Below the pieces are notes generated by a model that did no database searches, had not been told where the DNA came from, and saw only the letters and a list, made by a program, of their open reading frames with translations. Made by a program: the position numbers and the translations under genes. 64,000 nt of DNA from Sulfobacillus sp. (GTDB taxonomy: Bacteria > Bacillota > Sulfobacillia > Sulfobacillales > Sulfobacillaceae), in assembly GCA_027309085.1 (NCBI GenBank), contig DAIDDL010000019.1:1-64000 (forward strand), read 5' to 3'. Shown piece by piece: positions 1 to 7,849 of the stretch. Numbering within the stretch: the stretch's first letter is position 1; each line of letters opens with the position of its first letter.

Positions 1-170
1 AATGGGAGCCTTCGGGGTCAGACCGATAGCGGCTTTGGCCGCCTGCATCTTGCGGGTAATGGCCCGCTGCCGCATCTCCAGACAAAGCGGGCCGTGCCAC
101 ACGCTTGCTTAAAGTATGTCACTTGCTCCGGCGTCGGGGTCAACCGGATTTTGTGGGCTAACGTCGGCAT
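1..170 (-). pseudogene. TnpB remnant (N-terminus) of the IS607-type element
   Basis: The ATG at 170 overlaps the end of the resolvase gene, the usual IS607 arrangement. The first ~35 residues are typical TnpB (LAHKIRLTPTPEQ, then FKQACGTARFVW). After FVW the sequence no longer matches the family: the frame stops at 18, and a neighbouring frame continues with an unrelated basic stretch to the window edge. This looks like an internal deletion or frameshift near position 75. The RuvC and zinc-ribbon parts of TnpB are not in the window. TnpB proteins are RNA-guided nucleases; this copy cannot be functional unless the missing part is restored beyond the edge, which the stop at 18-20 makes unlikely. 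Confidence 0.6.
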
Positions 171-660
171 CCAGTGCCTCCTGAAGTTTTTTTCGGTAGT
201 TGCGTAACCCATACAGTCGAGCCGAAAAGACATGAGTGATGGTCCACAAGTCCTGCACGAGTTCTTCTTCGGGTGACCAATGTTCTTGATTGAGTACTAG
301 AATGTCACAAGCATGGCGCTGGCAGAACCGTGCGAACCATTCATAGCCAAAACGGGTCAGGCGATCTTGGTGGGCGATAATCAAGGTGCCCACCGTCCCG
401 GCTTCAATGGCATCCATTAAGGCCAAGAACTTCTTGCGGTTAAAATTCATCCCCCCACCGATTTCTTCCACGTACTCGGCGGGGGCTAATCCACGCGCCA
501 GACAAAATTCCTCGAGCGCCCGCCGTTGATTTTTGAGGTCGGGGCGTTCGCTTTGGCTACTCACCCGGCAATAGACGACCGTTTGCCGAGGGCCGTGGTG
601 TGCCGTTTCCTGCCGGAACTGCCTAATCTGTTCTTCAGTGTAAAAACGGCGATCTGTCAT
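109..660 (-). CDS. tnpA: IS607-family serine recombinase (TnpA), HTH domain missing
   Basis: Serine recombinase of the IS607 transposase type, about 183 residues from the ATG at 660. The catalytic core is visible: VVYCRVSS carries the nucleophilic serine, followed by DLKNQRRAL, the EIGGGMNF segment, IIAHQDRLTRFG and the C-terminal ILVLNQE region. IS607 transposases normally begin with a MerR-like helix-turn-helix of about 60 residues containing a GGHRRY-type motif; here only ~24 unrelated residues precede the core, so DNA recognition may be altered or lost. The reading frame stays open upstream to 699, inside nagA, but there is no good ribosome site there. The gene ends overlapping the TnpB start. 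Its upstream border lies within about 20 bases of the nagA stop codon. Family sure; activity doubtful. Confidence 0.8.
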   Translation of the reverse strand: MTDRRFYTEEQIRQFRQETAHHGPRQTVVYCRVSSQSERPDLKNQRRALEEFCLARGLAPAEYVEEIGGGMNFNRKKFLALMDAIEAGTVGTLIIAHQDRLTRFGYEWFARFCQRHACDILVLNQEHWSPEEELVQDLWTITHVFSARLYGLRNYRKKLQEALDADVSPQNPVDPDAGASDIL

Positions 661-680
661 CAAGCTATATAGTAACTCCC

Positions 681-1811
681 CTACCGCCGGTATATCCACT
701 GCCCGTTCTTGATGGTGCCCCGCACCTGGTACTGCGCGTCAAGCTCCACCATGTCAGCCCATGCCCCTTCTTCGATCCGGCCCCGGCCCTCGAGCTGGAG
801 GCGCCTCGCCGGAGCTTCGGACCAACCGCCCACAATGGCCCGCAATGAAATCCCCCAGTCTAGGAGGTTGCGCAAGGACTGGTCGGGGGTGAGGATGCTC
901 CCCGCCAAGGTGCCGTCATCAAGGCGCGCGGAGGCGCCGTCCACATTCACCATCCACTGGCCCAGACGGTGGCGGCCGGGCTGACAGTCAATCGCTGAGA
1001 TGCCGTCTGTCACCAGGATGACGCGCGGAGCGGCCAGCGCAAAGACCATGCGCACGATGTCGGGGTGAATGTGGACCCCGTCCGTGATCAGTTCCACCCA
1101 CGCCTTCTCAGACGTCAGCCCGACCCCGACCAGTCCCGGCTCGCGGTGGTGAAGCGGGGCCATGGCATTGAACAGGTGGGTCACCCCGTCCGCACCGGCA
1201 GAGATCCCCGCCAAGGCTTCGTCGCGGGTCGCCCCCGAGTGTCCCATGTTGACCCTGACGCCTCCGGCAACGAGAAGCCGGACCGCCTCTAAAGCCCCCG
1301 GCTGGTTGGGCGCCACAGTCATGAGCTGCAAGGGCAGGCGGGCGTTTTGGGAGCGGGCAATAATGTGCTCGATTTCGGTCAGGACGATGGGGCGGATGGA
1401 TTCTTCCGGCTGCGCCCCTTTATACCCGGGGTCAAGATACGGCCCTTCCCAGTGCATTCCCAGACATATGCTGTCTCTGCTGACCTCGTAGGTTCGGGCC
1501 AGGTCGGCCACGGCCATCAGTTCCGGCCAGGGCGCGGTGATGGTGGTCGCCAGAAATCCCGTCACCCCGTGGCGCGCCAACGCCTGTTCGATATGGCGCC
1601 AGCTGTCCGCAGTGGCTTCCATGACGTCGTGGCCGTCCGCCCCGTGAATGTGCTCGTCAATAAATCCCGGCAGCAAAATGGGCAAACTTGTTGTCCTGGT
1701 ATCCAGCCGGGAGATCCGGGAGATCCGTCCCTGGTTATTCCACTGGACCCGCGCGGGAATCAGATTCCCGGTAGCGGCCAGATAGACTCGGGCCTCAATT
1801 TCATTGCTCAC
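681..1811 (-). CDS. nagA: N-acetylglucosamine-6-phosphate deacetylase
   Basis: Amidohydrolase that removes acetate from GlcNAc-6-phosphate in amino-sugar and cell-wall recycling. The TIM-barrel metal motif is DEHIHG near residue 50, followed by MHWEGPY (metal-binding Glu), GHSGAT and THLFNAM (metal-binding His residues) and VTDGIS with the catalytic Asp. The C-terminal beta-sandwich returns with ADMVELDAQYQVRGT, so the protein is complete at about 376 residues. I chose the GTG at 1811: it follows AAAGGCGG at good spacing and overlaps the upstream kinase by 11 bases, implying translational coupling. A longer frame opens at 1886 but would lie deep inside the kinase. No nagB or PTS gene is adjacent. 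Confidence 0.93.
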   Translation of the reverse strand: MSNEIEARVYLAATGNLIPARVQWNNQGRISRISRLDTRTTSLPILLPGFIDEHIHGADGHDVMEATADSWRHIEQALARHGVTGFLATTITAPWPELMAVADLARTYEVSRDSICLGMHWEGPYLDPGYKGAQPEESIRPIVLTEIEHIIARSQNARLPLQLMTVAPNQPGALEAVRLLVAGGVRVNMGHSGATRDEALAGISAGADGVTHLFNAMAPLHHREPGLVGVGLTSEKAWVELITDGVHIHPDIVRMVFALAAPRVILVTDGISAIDCQPGRHRLGQWMVNVDGASARLDDGTLAGSILTPDQSLRNLLDWGISLRAIVGGWSEAPARRLQLEGRGRIEEGAWADMVELDAQYQVRGTIKNGQWIYRR

Positions 1812-2700
1812 AATTATATGGCCGCCTTTCTTGTTCCCACAGAGCTGCAAGCCGCGCAGCCCCCTGCACGGGAAGTTCTTTGACAATGCTCACAGATACA
1901 CAGCCCTCCTGGGCCAAAAGCGGTTCCAAATAGGGCAGCCAGGCTGCAGCCATCCCCCCGCTCAACCCGACCGTTAGAGGTCCCAAGCCCCTGTCTCCTG
2001 GCTGCAGAAGCTGCAGGCAGCGGACAATGCTGCGGGCTTCGGCTGCGAGCAGACCCGCACTGGCGCCGTCTCCGGCGGCCGCCTCGCGGAACACTACCGG
2101 AGCAAAGTCGGCGACGTGCCTCCACGGCATATCCGGAGCGTACAGAGTGTTCAGCAGAGCGGGCAGGTCGCGTGCCCCAAAAAATTCCAGGGCGGCCGCC
2201 CCCAGTGCGCTCGGCGCCCCGCACCCTTCCAGAGACTGCGCCGCCGCCCGCAGAGCCTGCTGTCCCAGCAGCAGCCCCGAACCGGGGTCCCCGATTTTCC
2301 AGCCGTAGCCCCCTGCCCGCAAAAGGCGTCCCTCCCACACCGAGAAAAACAGCGAGCCGGTTCCCAGTATGGCCACGGCTCCGTCCCTCCCGCCGGTATA
2401 TGCCCCCCACGGCAGCCAGTAGTCACCCACGATCCAAACTCTTGACAGCTGGCGCTGGCGAAAAAACTCCTGCCATGCCGAAAACACGGCCGGCCGGTCC
2501 GCCCCCGCCAGTCCTGCCACCCCGCTGCCGTTCGATTCTAGCTCGAGCTCCGCGAGCACCCGGTCCACTGCGGAAAAGGCGGCCTTTTGCCCGACGACCA
2601 GAATATTGGACGCCCCCGCGCTCGCGACCGGCCCCCACTCTTCCTTGGGCTTAAACGCAATGCCCCGCGTCGATGAGCCGCCCCCATCAATTCCCCACAC
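1801..2700 (-). CDS. BadF/BadG/BcrA/BcrD-type ATPase, probable N-acetylglucosamine kinase
   Basis: ASKHA-fold sugar kinase. The N-terminal phosphate-binding loop is GIDGGGSSTRG, a second nucleotide-binding element is AILGTGSLFFSVWEG, followed by GGYGWKIGDPGSG, which is characteristic of eukaryotic-type NAG kinases and BadF-like ATPases, and a C-terminal adenosine motif VGLSGGMAAAWL. Paired with nagA it would phosphorylate GlcNAc to the deacetylase substrate, a route independent of a phosphotransferase system. I prefer the GTG at 2700, nine bases after GGGAGG; a GTG at 2733 is in frame but lacks a ribosome site. The specific substrate is inferred from family and neighbour. Confidence 0.82.
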   Translation of the reverse strand: MWGIDGGGSSTRGIAFKPKEEWGPVASAGASNILVVGQKAAFSAVDRVLAELELESNGSGVAGLAGADRPAVFSAWQEFFRQRQLSRVWIVGDYWLPWGAYTGGRDGAVAILGTGSLFFSVWEGRLLRAGGYGWKIGDPGSGLLLGQQALRAAAQSLEGCGAPSALGAAALEFFGARDLPALLNTLYAPDMPWRHVADFAPVVFREAAAGDGASAGLLAAEARSIVRCLQLLQPGDRGLGPLTVGLSGGMAAAWLPYLEPLLAQEGCVSVSIVKELPVQGAARLAALWEQERRPYNCEQ

Positions 2701-3370
2701 TTCGCAGCGCCTCCCGCTTCTTGTATTCGGCACTGTGTGATTTTTTCCTGCACGAGAATGCTCCCCCGTCTTGAGACGCCTTCACTGCTGGCGAATTCTT
2801 GTGCACCATGGAGGGCGCTTGCCGCAAAAAGCCAGTTGAGACTGAGTCACACGCAATAACGGCCTTACCGGGGACTTTCAACCGGAAAGAGGGTGTGGGT
2901 TCGGGTGGGGAACACCTCTTCGCGGCGCTGGGGAGTGGGCGGCCTCCAGTGGGACAGCCAGCTCTGTGGCTTTAGAAGCTCCGAACCGGTAATAGGATTT
3001 AGCTCCCGCGAACCGCCAGGGCCCTTTAAATCTGGTGCCTAGCAACGCCGCCGTTCCACCGTTTTTGTCGCAGTCGGCGGTGATCAAAAAGGATCTGGCA
3101 TTTTTCCTGGAGAAAAAAACGAAGGAATTTTGTGTTTAAATGAGCTTATGGATGGCTAATGCTTCACCGGGAGGGAACGTCAATAGATAGCACCTCGCCC
3201 CCCTCTAAGTTTAGACTGGGAACGAAAGGATATCCCCCTGGTTCTGACCACCTTGCGACAAGAATGGGCACAGCGCCTGGCCGCGTTTCAGGCCAGCGGC
3301 TAAAGCGCCCGGGTAGAAGGGCGCCTTTATGCGGCGCCAGTACCGCACGACCACATGGCAGACTTGCTTT
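2701..3370. other. Intergenic stretch without a recognisable gene
   Basis: About 670 bases between the kinase and the maturase fragment. Reading frames are short and resemble no family I know. One plus-strand frame, about 3198-3300, reads LSLDWERKDIPLVLTTLRQE and onwards for some 39 residues before a stop; it looks protein-like but has no start signal and I cannot assign it. The 3081-3140 stretch is more A-rich than its surroundings. Probably decayed mobile DNA. Confidence 0.4.
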
Positions 3371-3373
3371 CAC

Positions 3374-3508
3374 ATAGTGGCCTTGCAAGATTTGGGTAAT
3401 TCGGCGAGCTTGGTCCTCGACGGGCTCGTGGAGGATCTCCCGCATAACGCTGTGCAAGCGCTGGAGCGTCCGCTTGAGCCGCGACTTCTCGGTGTTCCGC
3501 CTGACATG
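3374..3508 (-). pseudogene. Group II intron reverse transcriptase/maturase fragment
   Basis: About 45 residues resemble the thumb/maturase region of intron-encoded reverse transcriptases: HVRRNTEKSRLKRTL, then REILHEPVEDQ and ILQGHY. These match the family pattern of V-R-T-...-R-L-..-L, H-x-P-x-x-x-Q and L-x-G-H-Y. The expected downstream Y-x-G/N and W-x-x-x-L-R-R-R-S parts are not in the same frame. No palm YxDD motif or intron domain V/VI structure is seen nearby. A short dead fragment; family call tentative. Confidence 0.35.
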
Positions 3509-3597
3509 AACCCGTGCCGGGTCCGCGAGGGCCAGCACCCGGACGCCGCCGAGATGGTGACGGGGTAGGCCTCAGAAGCTTGCGGTCGGAATAAGGT

Positions 3598-3636
3598 TGA
3601 CACTCCCCACAGACAAATCCGGGGGATTCTTGCGAG
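3598..3636 (+). repeat. IS200/IS605-type element-end relic (hairpin)
   Basis: TTGACACTCCCCAC is followed by a short loop and CCGGGGGATTC, forming a CCCC/GGGG-footed hairpin (3605-3625). The same pattern, CCCCAC-x(10)-CCGGGGG-x-TT, forms the left end of the iscB element on the other strand at 10340-10360. No transposase or IscB/TnpB gene follows it, so it appears to be a solo end left by a deleted element. Confidence 0.4.
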
Positions 3637-3830
3637 GAACCGACTTACGTCAGCTTTACTCGCCAAGGGTGCGCCAAAATCCCCCTAGCCACTCGCTCGG
3701 CATCGAGTCTGTGGTGACTTTTGTATATCCATAGGATATCGCCAGGCGCCTAGCATGTAAATAGCAAATATTCGGCTAACGGCGCGCGCCTGATATCCCT
3801 ATAGCTAAAGCAAGGGGTTTTACGGTGCGT

Positions 3831-3857
3831 TTGATAAGCGGCCAGATGCAGTATAAT
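3831..3857 (+). promoter_or_regulatory. Candidate sigma-A promoter for the Uma2-type gene
   Basis: TTGATA at 3831-3836 and TATAAT at 3852-3857, spaced by 15 bases, with an upstream TG three bases before the -10 hexamer (extended -10, TGCAGTATAAT). The hexamers are good but spacing is short, so the extended -10 may be the main determinant. The predicted start of transcription would lie about 55-60 bases before the Uma2 start codon. Confidence 0.45.
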
Positions 3858-3924
3858 AAATCACGAGAATAGATAATGGCTTAGGCGGAATGTGGACGAT
3901 ATTCCACCCCAAGGAGGTGCATCA

Positions 3925-4473
3925 ATGGACGTGATTCGCCCTGTGTTTACCGAAGCTGATTTGGCCCAATTGCCCGACGACGGGAAACGTTATGAAATTC
4001 TGGAAGGAGATCTCGCTGTGAGTCCGTCGCCGAACCGCAAGCACCAGCGCGCAGTTTTGCGTCTAACAAATTTTCTGCAAAAACAGGAGGACGCAGGATA
4101 CGGCGAGGTTTATCCGGCTCCGTTTGATGTCGTCTTCGATGAGTACAACGTCACGGAGCCCGATGTCTTGTTTATTCGCACCGAGCGACTAACCATCGTA
4201 ACCGACGCGAATGTGCAAGGCGCGCCGGACCTTGTCGTGGAGGTGCTGTCACCCAGCACACGAACTCGCGATTTGGGCGTCAAAGTCCATCTCTACGCGC
4301 GGTTTCAGGTCCCGGAGTATTGGGTGGTCGACCCCGACGAGCTCACCCTGACGATCTATCGACTCGCGAAAGCTGGCTATCAGGTAGACGGCCCATTTCA
4401 TGGCGCTGATCAGGTCCACACGCCCCTTTTTCCCGCCACGTTGCTAACGGTCGCCCATTTGTTTCGGGACTAA
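3925..4473 (+). CDS. Uma2-family (DUF820) PD-(D/E)XK nuclease-like protein
   Basis: A 182-residue member of the Uma2/DUF820 family, restriction-endonuclease-fold proteins that multiply in cyanobacteria and some Firmicutes and whose role is largely unknown, though a nuclease function or link with transposons has been suggested. Visible family features are the N-terminal RYEILEGDL, a variable middle, EPDVLFI (the PD of the active site), APDLVVEVLSPSTRTRD (the E-x-K-like strand) and VKVHLYARFQVPEYWVVDP. Start ATG 3925 follows AAGGAGGTG. It is the only intact gene in a 3.7-kb block of broken mobile elements and runs opposite to most neighbours. Confidence 0.85.
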   Translation: MDVIRPVFTEADLAQLPDDGKRYEILEGDLAVSPSPNRKHQRAVLRLTNFLQKQEDAGYGEVYPAPFDVVFDEYNVTEPDVLFIRTERLTIVTDANVQGAPDLVVEVLSPSTRTRDLGVKVHLYARFQVPEYWVVDPDELTLTIYRLAKAGYQVDGPFHGADQVHTPLFPATLLTVAHLFRD

Positions 4474-4828
4474 TAAAGACGATGTGTTCTCCCACGTCCC
4501 GGCTATCCCGACTCCGTCGTGAAATAAGCCCGATTGGCCTGCTCAAGAAATGCCAGATACATCGCGGGACTCAATCTTTGGCATTCCGCACCTGCATCTC
4601 TGGCTCACAGGCCAACAATTGCAGGTCCATGACAGCGGCTCGCCGCTCGCGATGCATATCTTCTATTATCCTCATGACAGTGTTGTGGATTGTGGCACCG
4701 ATCGTCTTCCCGCGTATGGCCCGCAAGACCTGCAGCGAAACCGGGACCGCCTTGTATAATATTCCACGGCTCCGACGATGGACGCGAGAGGCCTGACAAA
4801 GCGCCGGGGAATCGCCAGGGGGTTCCCA
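4474..4828. other. Intergenic stretch, possible decayed protein on the minus strand
   Basis: No intact gene. A minus-strand frame from about 4760 to a stop at 4571 reads VPVSLQVLRAIRGKTIG and RIIEDMHRERRAAVMDLQLL, amphipathic and protein-like, but without a start signal or a family I can name. It may belong to the mobile-element debris that continues downstream. Confidence 0.3.
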
Positions 4829-5204
4829 GCTTAGTCGAAGACAACACCCCACGCAAATTGTCGCACTGCTGGCTGTGACTGCATTGTGCCAGTGGGCGGA
4901 TAACTGGGTCGAACAGGGACAGTCGGTACACGTATGCGAAGCGATCACCTTGCCCCGCGGTTCCTATTATGCCTGGCGCCATCGACAGTCACGAGAAGAG
5001 ACCGCCGTCACCTCATCCCAGACGCCCTCATGAGGGCGCGTGATTCCGCGCTATAGCGTCACAGAGGATGGGTACGAAGGTGCCTGATAGGGAAATTATG
5101 GACCGGATTGTCGAAATTTTAGAAGGGGAAAATCCCGCGTATCGGGATCACAAGCTCACATGGCGCCTGCAGCGCCGGGACCAATCTTGTGGGCGAGAAT
5201 CATG
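4829..5204 (+). pseudogene. IS3-like transposase (OrfB-type) N-terminal remnant
   Basis: Two plus-strand pieces in different frames. The first (to a stop at about 5031) includes VCEAITLPRGSYYAWRHR, resembling the IS3-family OrfB start in which a short helix-turn-helix ends in S-x-x-Y-Y-x-W-x-x-R. The second (from about 5080) reads DRIVEILEGENPAYRDHKLTWRLQRR, resembling the following I-x-x-I-...-P-x-Y-G-Y-R-x-I-x-x-x-L segment, with the conserved Gly changed. The DDE catalytic region is absent: the sequence is interrupted exactly where the IS607-type remnant begins. Family assignment rests on these two motifs only. Confidence 0.4.
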
Positions 5205-5800
5205 ACGACGCCTCCTCCACGGCGTGTGTCACGCCATCCAATAACTTTTGGTTTTTGCGCGCTCGGCTGCCATACAGCCGGGCCGCAAACACCGTGATGA
5301 TTTCCCGCACGTCTTCGGCCAATTCCTCTTCAAACGTGGGGTCCTCCCCTTGGTTGAGAATCACCACCTCCACGTGCTTGGCTTCGCAGATGGCAAAGAC
5401 CAACTCGCCCCAAAGAGCAAGAGCCGTCCTTGTGCGTCACGACCGATCCGGTCGGCCAGGATGTCATTCAAGAGCCGTTTGAGGCCATTTTTATGGTAAT
5501 CCATCCCGGATCCCAGGTCGGCCACCACCTCAAAGGTCCACCCTTGGCGGGCACAGTACAGTTCGAGCACTTGTTTTTGACGTGCCAACTCCGCTTTCTG
5601 ATCATGACTGGACACCCGGGCATAGGCCACGGTTTTTCGCGTAACATCGGCAGCAGCCCGGAAGCGTTCGGGGCAGAGCTTCACCAAATCATAACGACGG
5701 TGGCCACCAGAAGTATGTGCCGGGCCGAGTTTTCCTTCGCGTTCCCAACGCCGTAAGGTTGTAATGGAGACCCCCAAGGCTTGGGCAGCTTCTCGGTGGT
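5185..5800 (-). pseudogene. Second IS607-type resolvase, frameshifted, with TnpB reduced to its first codons
   Basis: The N-terminal helix-turn-helix is present here (REAAQALGVSITTLRRWEREG, then HTSGGHRRYD), followed by the catalytic YARVSS. Between about 5395 and 5440 the expected RLVVTHKDRLLRFGAELVF run is spread over three frames, so at least two small indels break the gene; the C-terminal part (VVILNQGEDPTFEEEL) continues to a stop at 5200. At 5203 a new ATG opens with MILAHKI, the start of TnpB, overlapping the resolvase end, but TnpB identity is lost after about seven codons where the IS3-like remnant takes over. Dead element with TnpB deleted or replaced. Confidence 0.75.
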
Positions 5801-5856
5801 ATCAGCAGTTGCCACATTTCCTAATCAAATATAGACATCCGCCATGCGTCTGACCT

Positions 5857-6159
5857 TTGTCTCCCCCTCCGGAGAGGGGGAGAGTCCTTGAGAACGGAGA
5901 CTCTTCTCGGTGTGTGCATCGCTCCCACTGCGGTCACCCGTTTCTCAGGAGGCGAAGCTCAGAACATCCCGTACCACGCGGGCTCCCGGTCAGGCATCTC
6001 GTCATCAAGCCGGTTAGCCATCACTACCCGAGACCTCTGTGGTTATACGGCGCAGGCCGTCAGAGGCTTTGGTTCATCCCCGGCATTTTTACGGGGATAC
6101 GTAAATGTTTTGGTCCACTTTTTGTAGAGGTTCATCATGCCGACGAAATCCGCATCCGC
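5857..6159 (-). mobile_element. TnpB C-terminal tail and right-end/omegaRNA-like hairpins
   Basis: The frame ending at 6043 begins at about 6159 with NADADFVGMMNLYKKW, which resembles the last RuvC motif of TnpB (A-D-x-N-x-A-x-N-I). Downstream, 5857-6042 has no coding sense but is rich in hairpins; the last is a strong palindrome at 5861-5882 (CTCCCCCTCC opposite GGAGGGGGAG on the opposite arm). In TnpB elements the guide RNA is encoded at the 3' end of tnpB and ends at the element border, so this is probably the truncated 3' end of such an element. The rest of tnpB is absent and the tail is fused to the PPOX gene. Confidence 0.5.
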
Positions 6160-6447
6160 GTTGTACAAAGACCGAGCCAGCACCAGTCCGTCAAGGTGGG
6201 TGATAGTCACACAGACAGGGGCCCCTTCCCCTAAGTTCTTCAGCAGGCCGGCTGCCACTGCTCCGTGAATGTAAAGCTGGTCGCCGATCCGGATGTGCAG
6301 GGTCGGGATGACCACCGGCCAGCTGTCCCTCACAGTCGCGGCGTGACAGTACCACGCCCCGTCAATAATGCTGTACAGGATATCACGTTCATGGTGGCCG
6401 CGCTCGGGATGCCGGCGGACCCGGATATTGGGGGGCGACTCGCTCAC
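6043..6447 (-). pseudogene. Pyridoxamine 5'-phosphate oxidase-like (flavin-binding) protein, truncated
   Basis: Starts at GTG 6447 behind AGGAGG. The first ~96 residues fit the PPOX/NimA-like flavoprotein family: RRHPERGHHERDILYSIID, IPTLHIRIGDQLYIHG, then GAPVCVTITHLDGLVLARS. Family members normally continue with H-S-M-N-Y-R-S and another ~100 residues. Here the sequence switches after LARSLYN (about 6160) to the TnpB-like tail and stops at 6043. The result is an open chimeric frame of 134 codons that lacks half of the flavin-binding fold, so probably not functional as an oxidase. Confidence 0.7.
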
Positions 6448-6559
6448 CGTGGATTCCTCCTGCCTCAATGGAATTTTTTCAAGAGCTGTATCCCAATCAT
6501 CGCAGATTCCCGGCCGCGGGCATAGACGCAGACGCCAAAAATGGCTGGGGTGCTCCGGC

Positions 6560-7849
6560 CTACAGGCCCCGGCCCTGGGCCCACTGCCCGTATTGGGCAA
6601 AGAACTCGGGGTAGCTGATCGCCACGCTCTCTTCCCCGTCAAGAGTCACCGGGCCGCGGGCCACCGCCGAGGCGACTGCCAGCATCATGGCGATGCGGTG
6701 GTCCCCTGAGGCGTTCACCCTGCCCCCGTGAAGAGGTGTGGGGCCGTAAATGACCATGCCGTCGGGCTGCTCTTCAATGTGGGCGCCGAGACTTCTCAAA
6801 CTTTCCACCGTGGCGTGAATTCGGTCGCTCTCTTTGACCCGCAGCTCTTCCGCACCCGATATGACGGTCTCGCCCTGGGCCTGGGTCGCCACCATAGCTG
6901 CCAGGGACACCTCGTCAATCATGTCCGGGATGTCCCCCCCCGCAATCACGACCCCGTGCAGGAGTCCGGGGCGGACCGTCATATCGCCTACCGGCTCTGG
7001 AACGGCGCTGGTCTCCTTAATGGTGATGCGCGCCCCCATGGCTTCCAGAACGCGGTAGAAACCTATCCGGCGGGGGCTCAGGCTGATGTTTTCTAGAGTC
7101 AGCTCAGAGCCGGCCGTAAGCGCCGCCAGCGCCGCCCAGAAAGCCGCGGAGGACGGGTCCCCCGGCACCTGCACCACGGCTGGGCGCAGGGAACTGGGCC
7201 ATACTGTGATTACACGGCGGGCGCACTCCACCCGCGCGCCCATCGCTTGCAGCATCCGTTCTGTGTGATCCCGGGTCGGGCGCGGCTCGGTAATGGCCGT
7301 TGGGCCCGACCCGCTCACGGCGGCGAGCAGCAGGGCCGACTTGACCTGGGCTGAGGCCACCGGCATGAGGTAGTCAATGCCGTGGTGCGGACCGCCGTGC
7401 ACCCGGACGGGGGCGTGGCCCGCCGTTGTCTGCACCTCCAGCCCCATGGCCCGCAGCGGTGCGGCCACCCGTTCCATCGGCCGTGATGATAAAGACGGGT
7501 CGCCTTGTAGTTCGCGGGTCTCCGGGCCCGCCGCCAGCATTCCCATGGCGAGGCGCATGGTTGTGCCGGAGTTGGCGCAGTCGATGGCGCCTGCGGGAGC
7601 TGGCCAGGCTCCTGGCCCCGGCGACTGGAGGATCCAGCGGTCACGGTCCTCCACGACCCGCACCCCCAGACTCTCCACCAGGCGGCGGCTGGCCAGGGTG
7701 TCGGCAGCCACCAGGGGCCGGATGACTGCGCTCTCGCCCTGAGCCAGAGCGGAAAACAAAATCGCGCGGTGAGTGACCGACTTGTCGCCCGGGGGGCGCA
7801 TAGACCCGACAACAGGGTTACGGCAGGGGTTCAATTCCATGGACTGCAT
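6560..7849 (-). CDS. aroA: 3-phosphoshikimate 1-carboxyvinyltransferase (EPSP synthase)
   Basis: Transfers enolpyruvyl from PEP to shikimate-3-phosphate, the sixth step of the shikimate pathway. Visible motifs are PPGDKSVTHR (substrate-binding Lys, Ser, Arg), ANSGTTMRL (the N-x-G-T-x-x-R loop), RPTRDHTERML, VPGDPSSAAFW, IPDMIDE with the catalytic Asp, RVKESDRI and DHRIAM. Complete at about 429 residues. Two ATGs follow a GAAAGGA; the second (7849) is better spaced, and a third at 7840 is also possible. The gene starts within the last 35 bases of tyrA, so it is the third functional gene of the aroF-tyrA-aroA operon. Confidence 0.95.
   Translation of the reverse strand: MQSMELNPCRNPVVGSMRPPGDKSVTHRAILFSALAQGESAVIRPLVAADTLASRRLVESLGVRVVEDRDRWILQSPGPGAWPAPAGAIDCANSGTTMRLAMGMLAAGPETRELQGDPSLSSRPMERVAAPLRAMGLEVQTTAGHAPVRVHGGPHHGIDYLMPVASAQVKSALLLAAVSGSGPTAITEPRPTRDHTERMLQAMGARVECARRVITVWPSSLRPAVVQVPGDPSSAAFWAALAALTAGSELTLENISLSPRRIGFYRVLEAMGARITIKETSAVPEPVGDMTVRPGLLHGVVIAGGDIPDMIDEVSLAAMVATQAQGETVISGAEELRVKESDRIHATVESLRSLGAHIEEQPDGMVIYGPTPLHGGRVNASGDHRIAMMLAVASAVARGPVTLDGEESVAISYPEFFAQYGQWAQGRGL

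Noticed and set aside
2878-3087. Minus-strand frame ending in a His/Pro-rich tail
   Set aside because: No ribosome site, no recognisable family and atypical composition; probably decayed mobile DNA.
4550-4759. Plus-strand 69-codon frame with MPDTSRDSIFGIPHLHLWLT
   Set aside because: No Shine-Dalgarno or family; the opposite strand looks slightly more protein-like, and both are probably remnants.
5857-6234. Plus-strand frames across the TnpB tail region
   Set aside because: They run antisense to the PPOX/TnpB frame and through hairpins, with no start signals.
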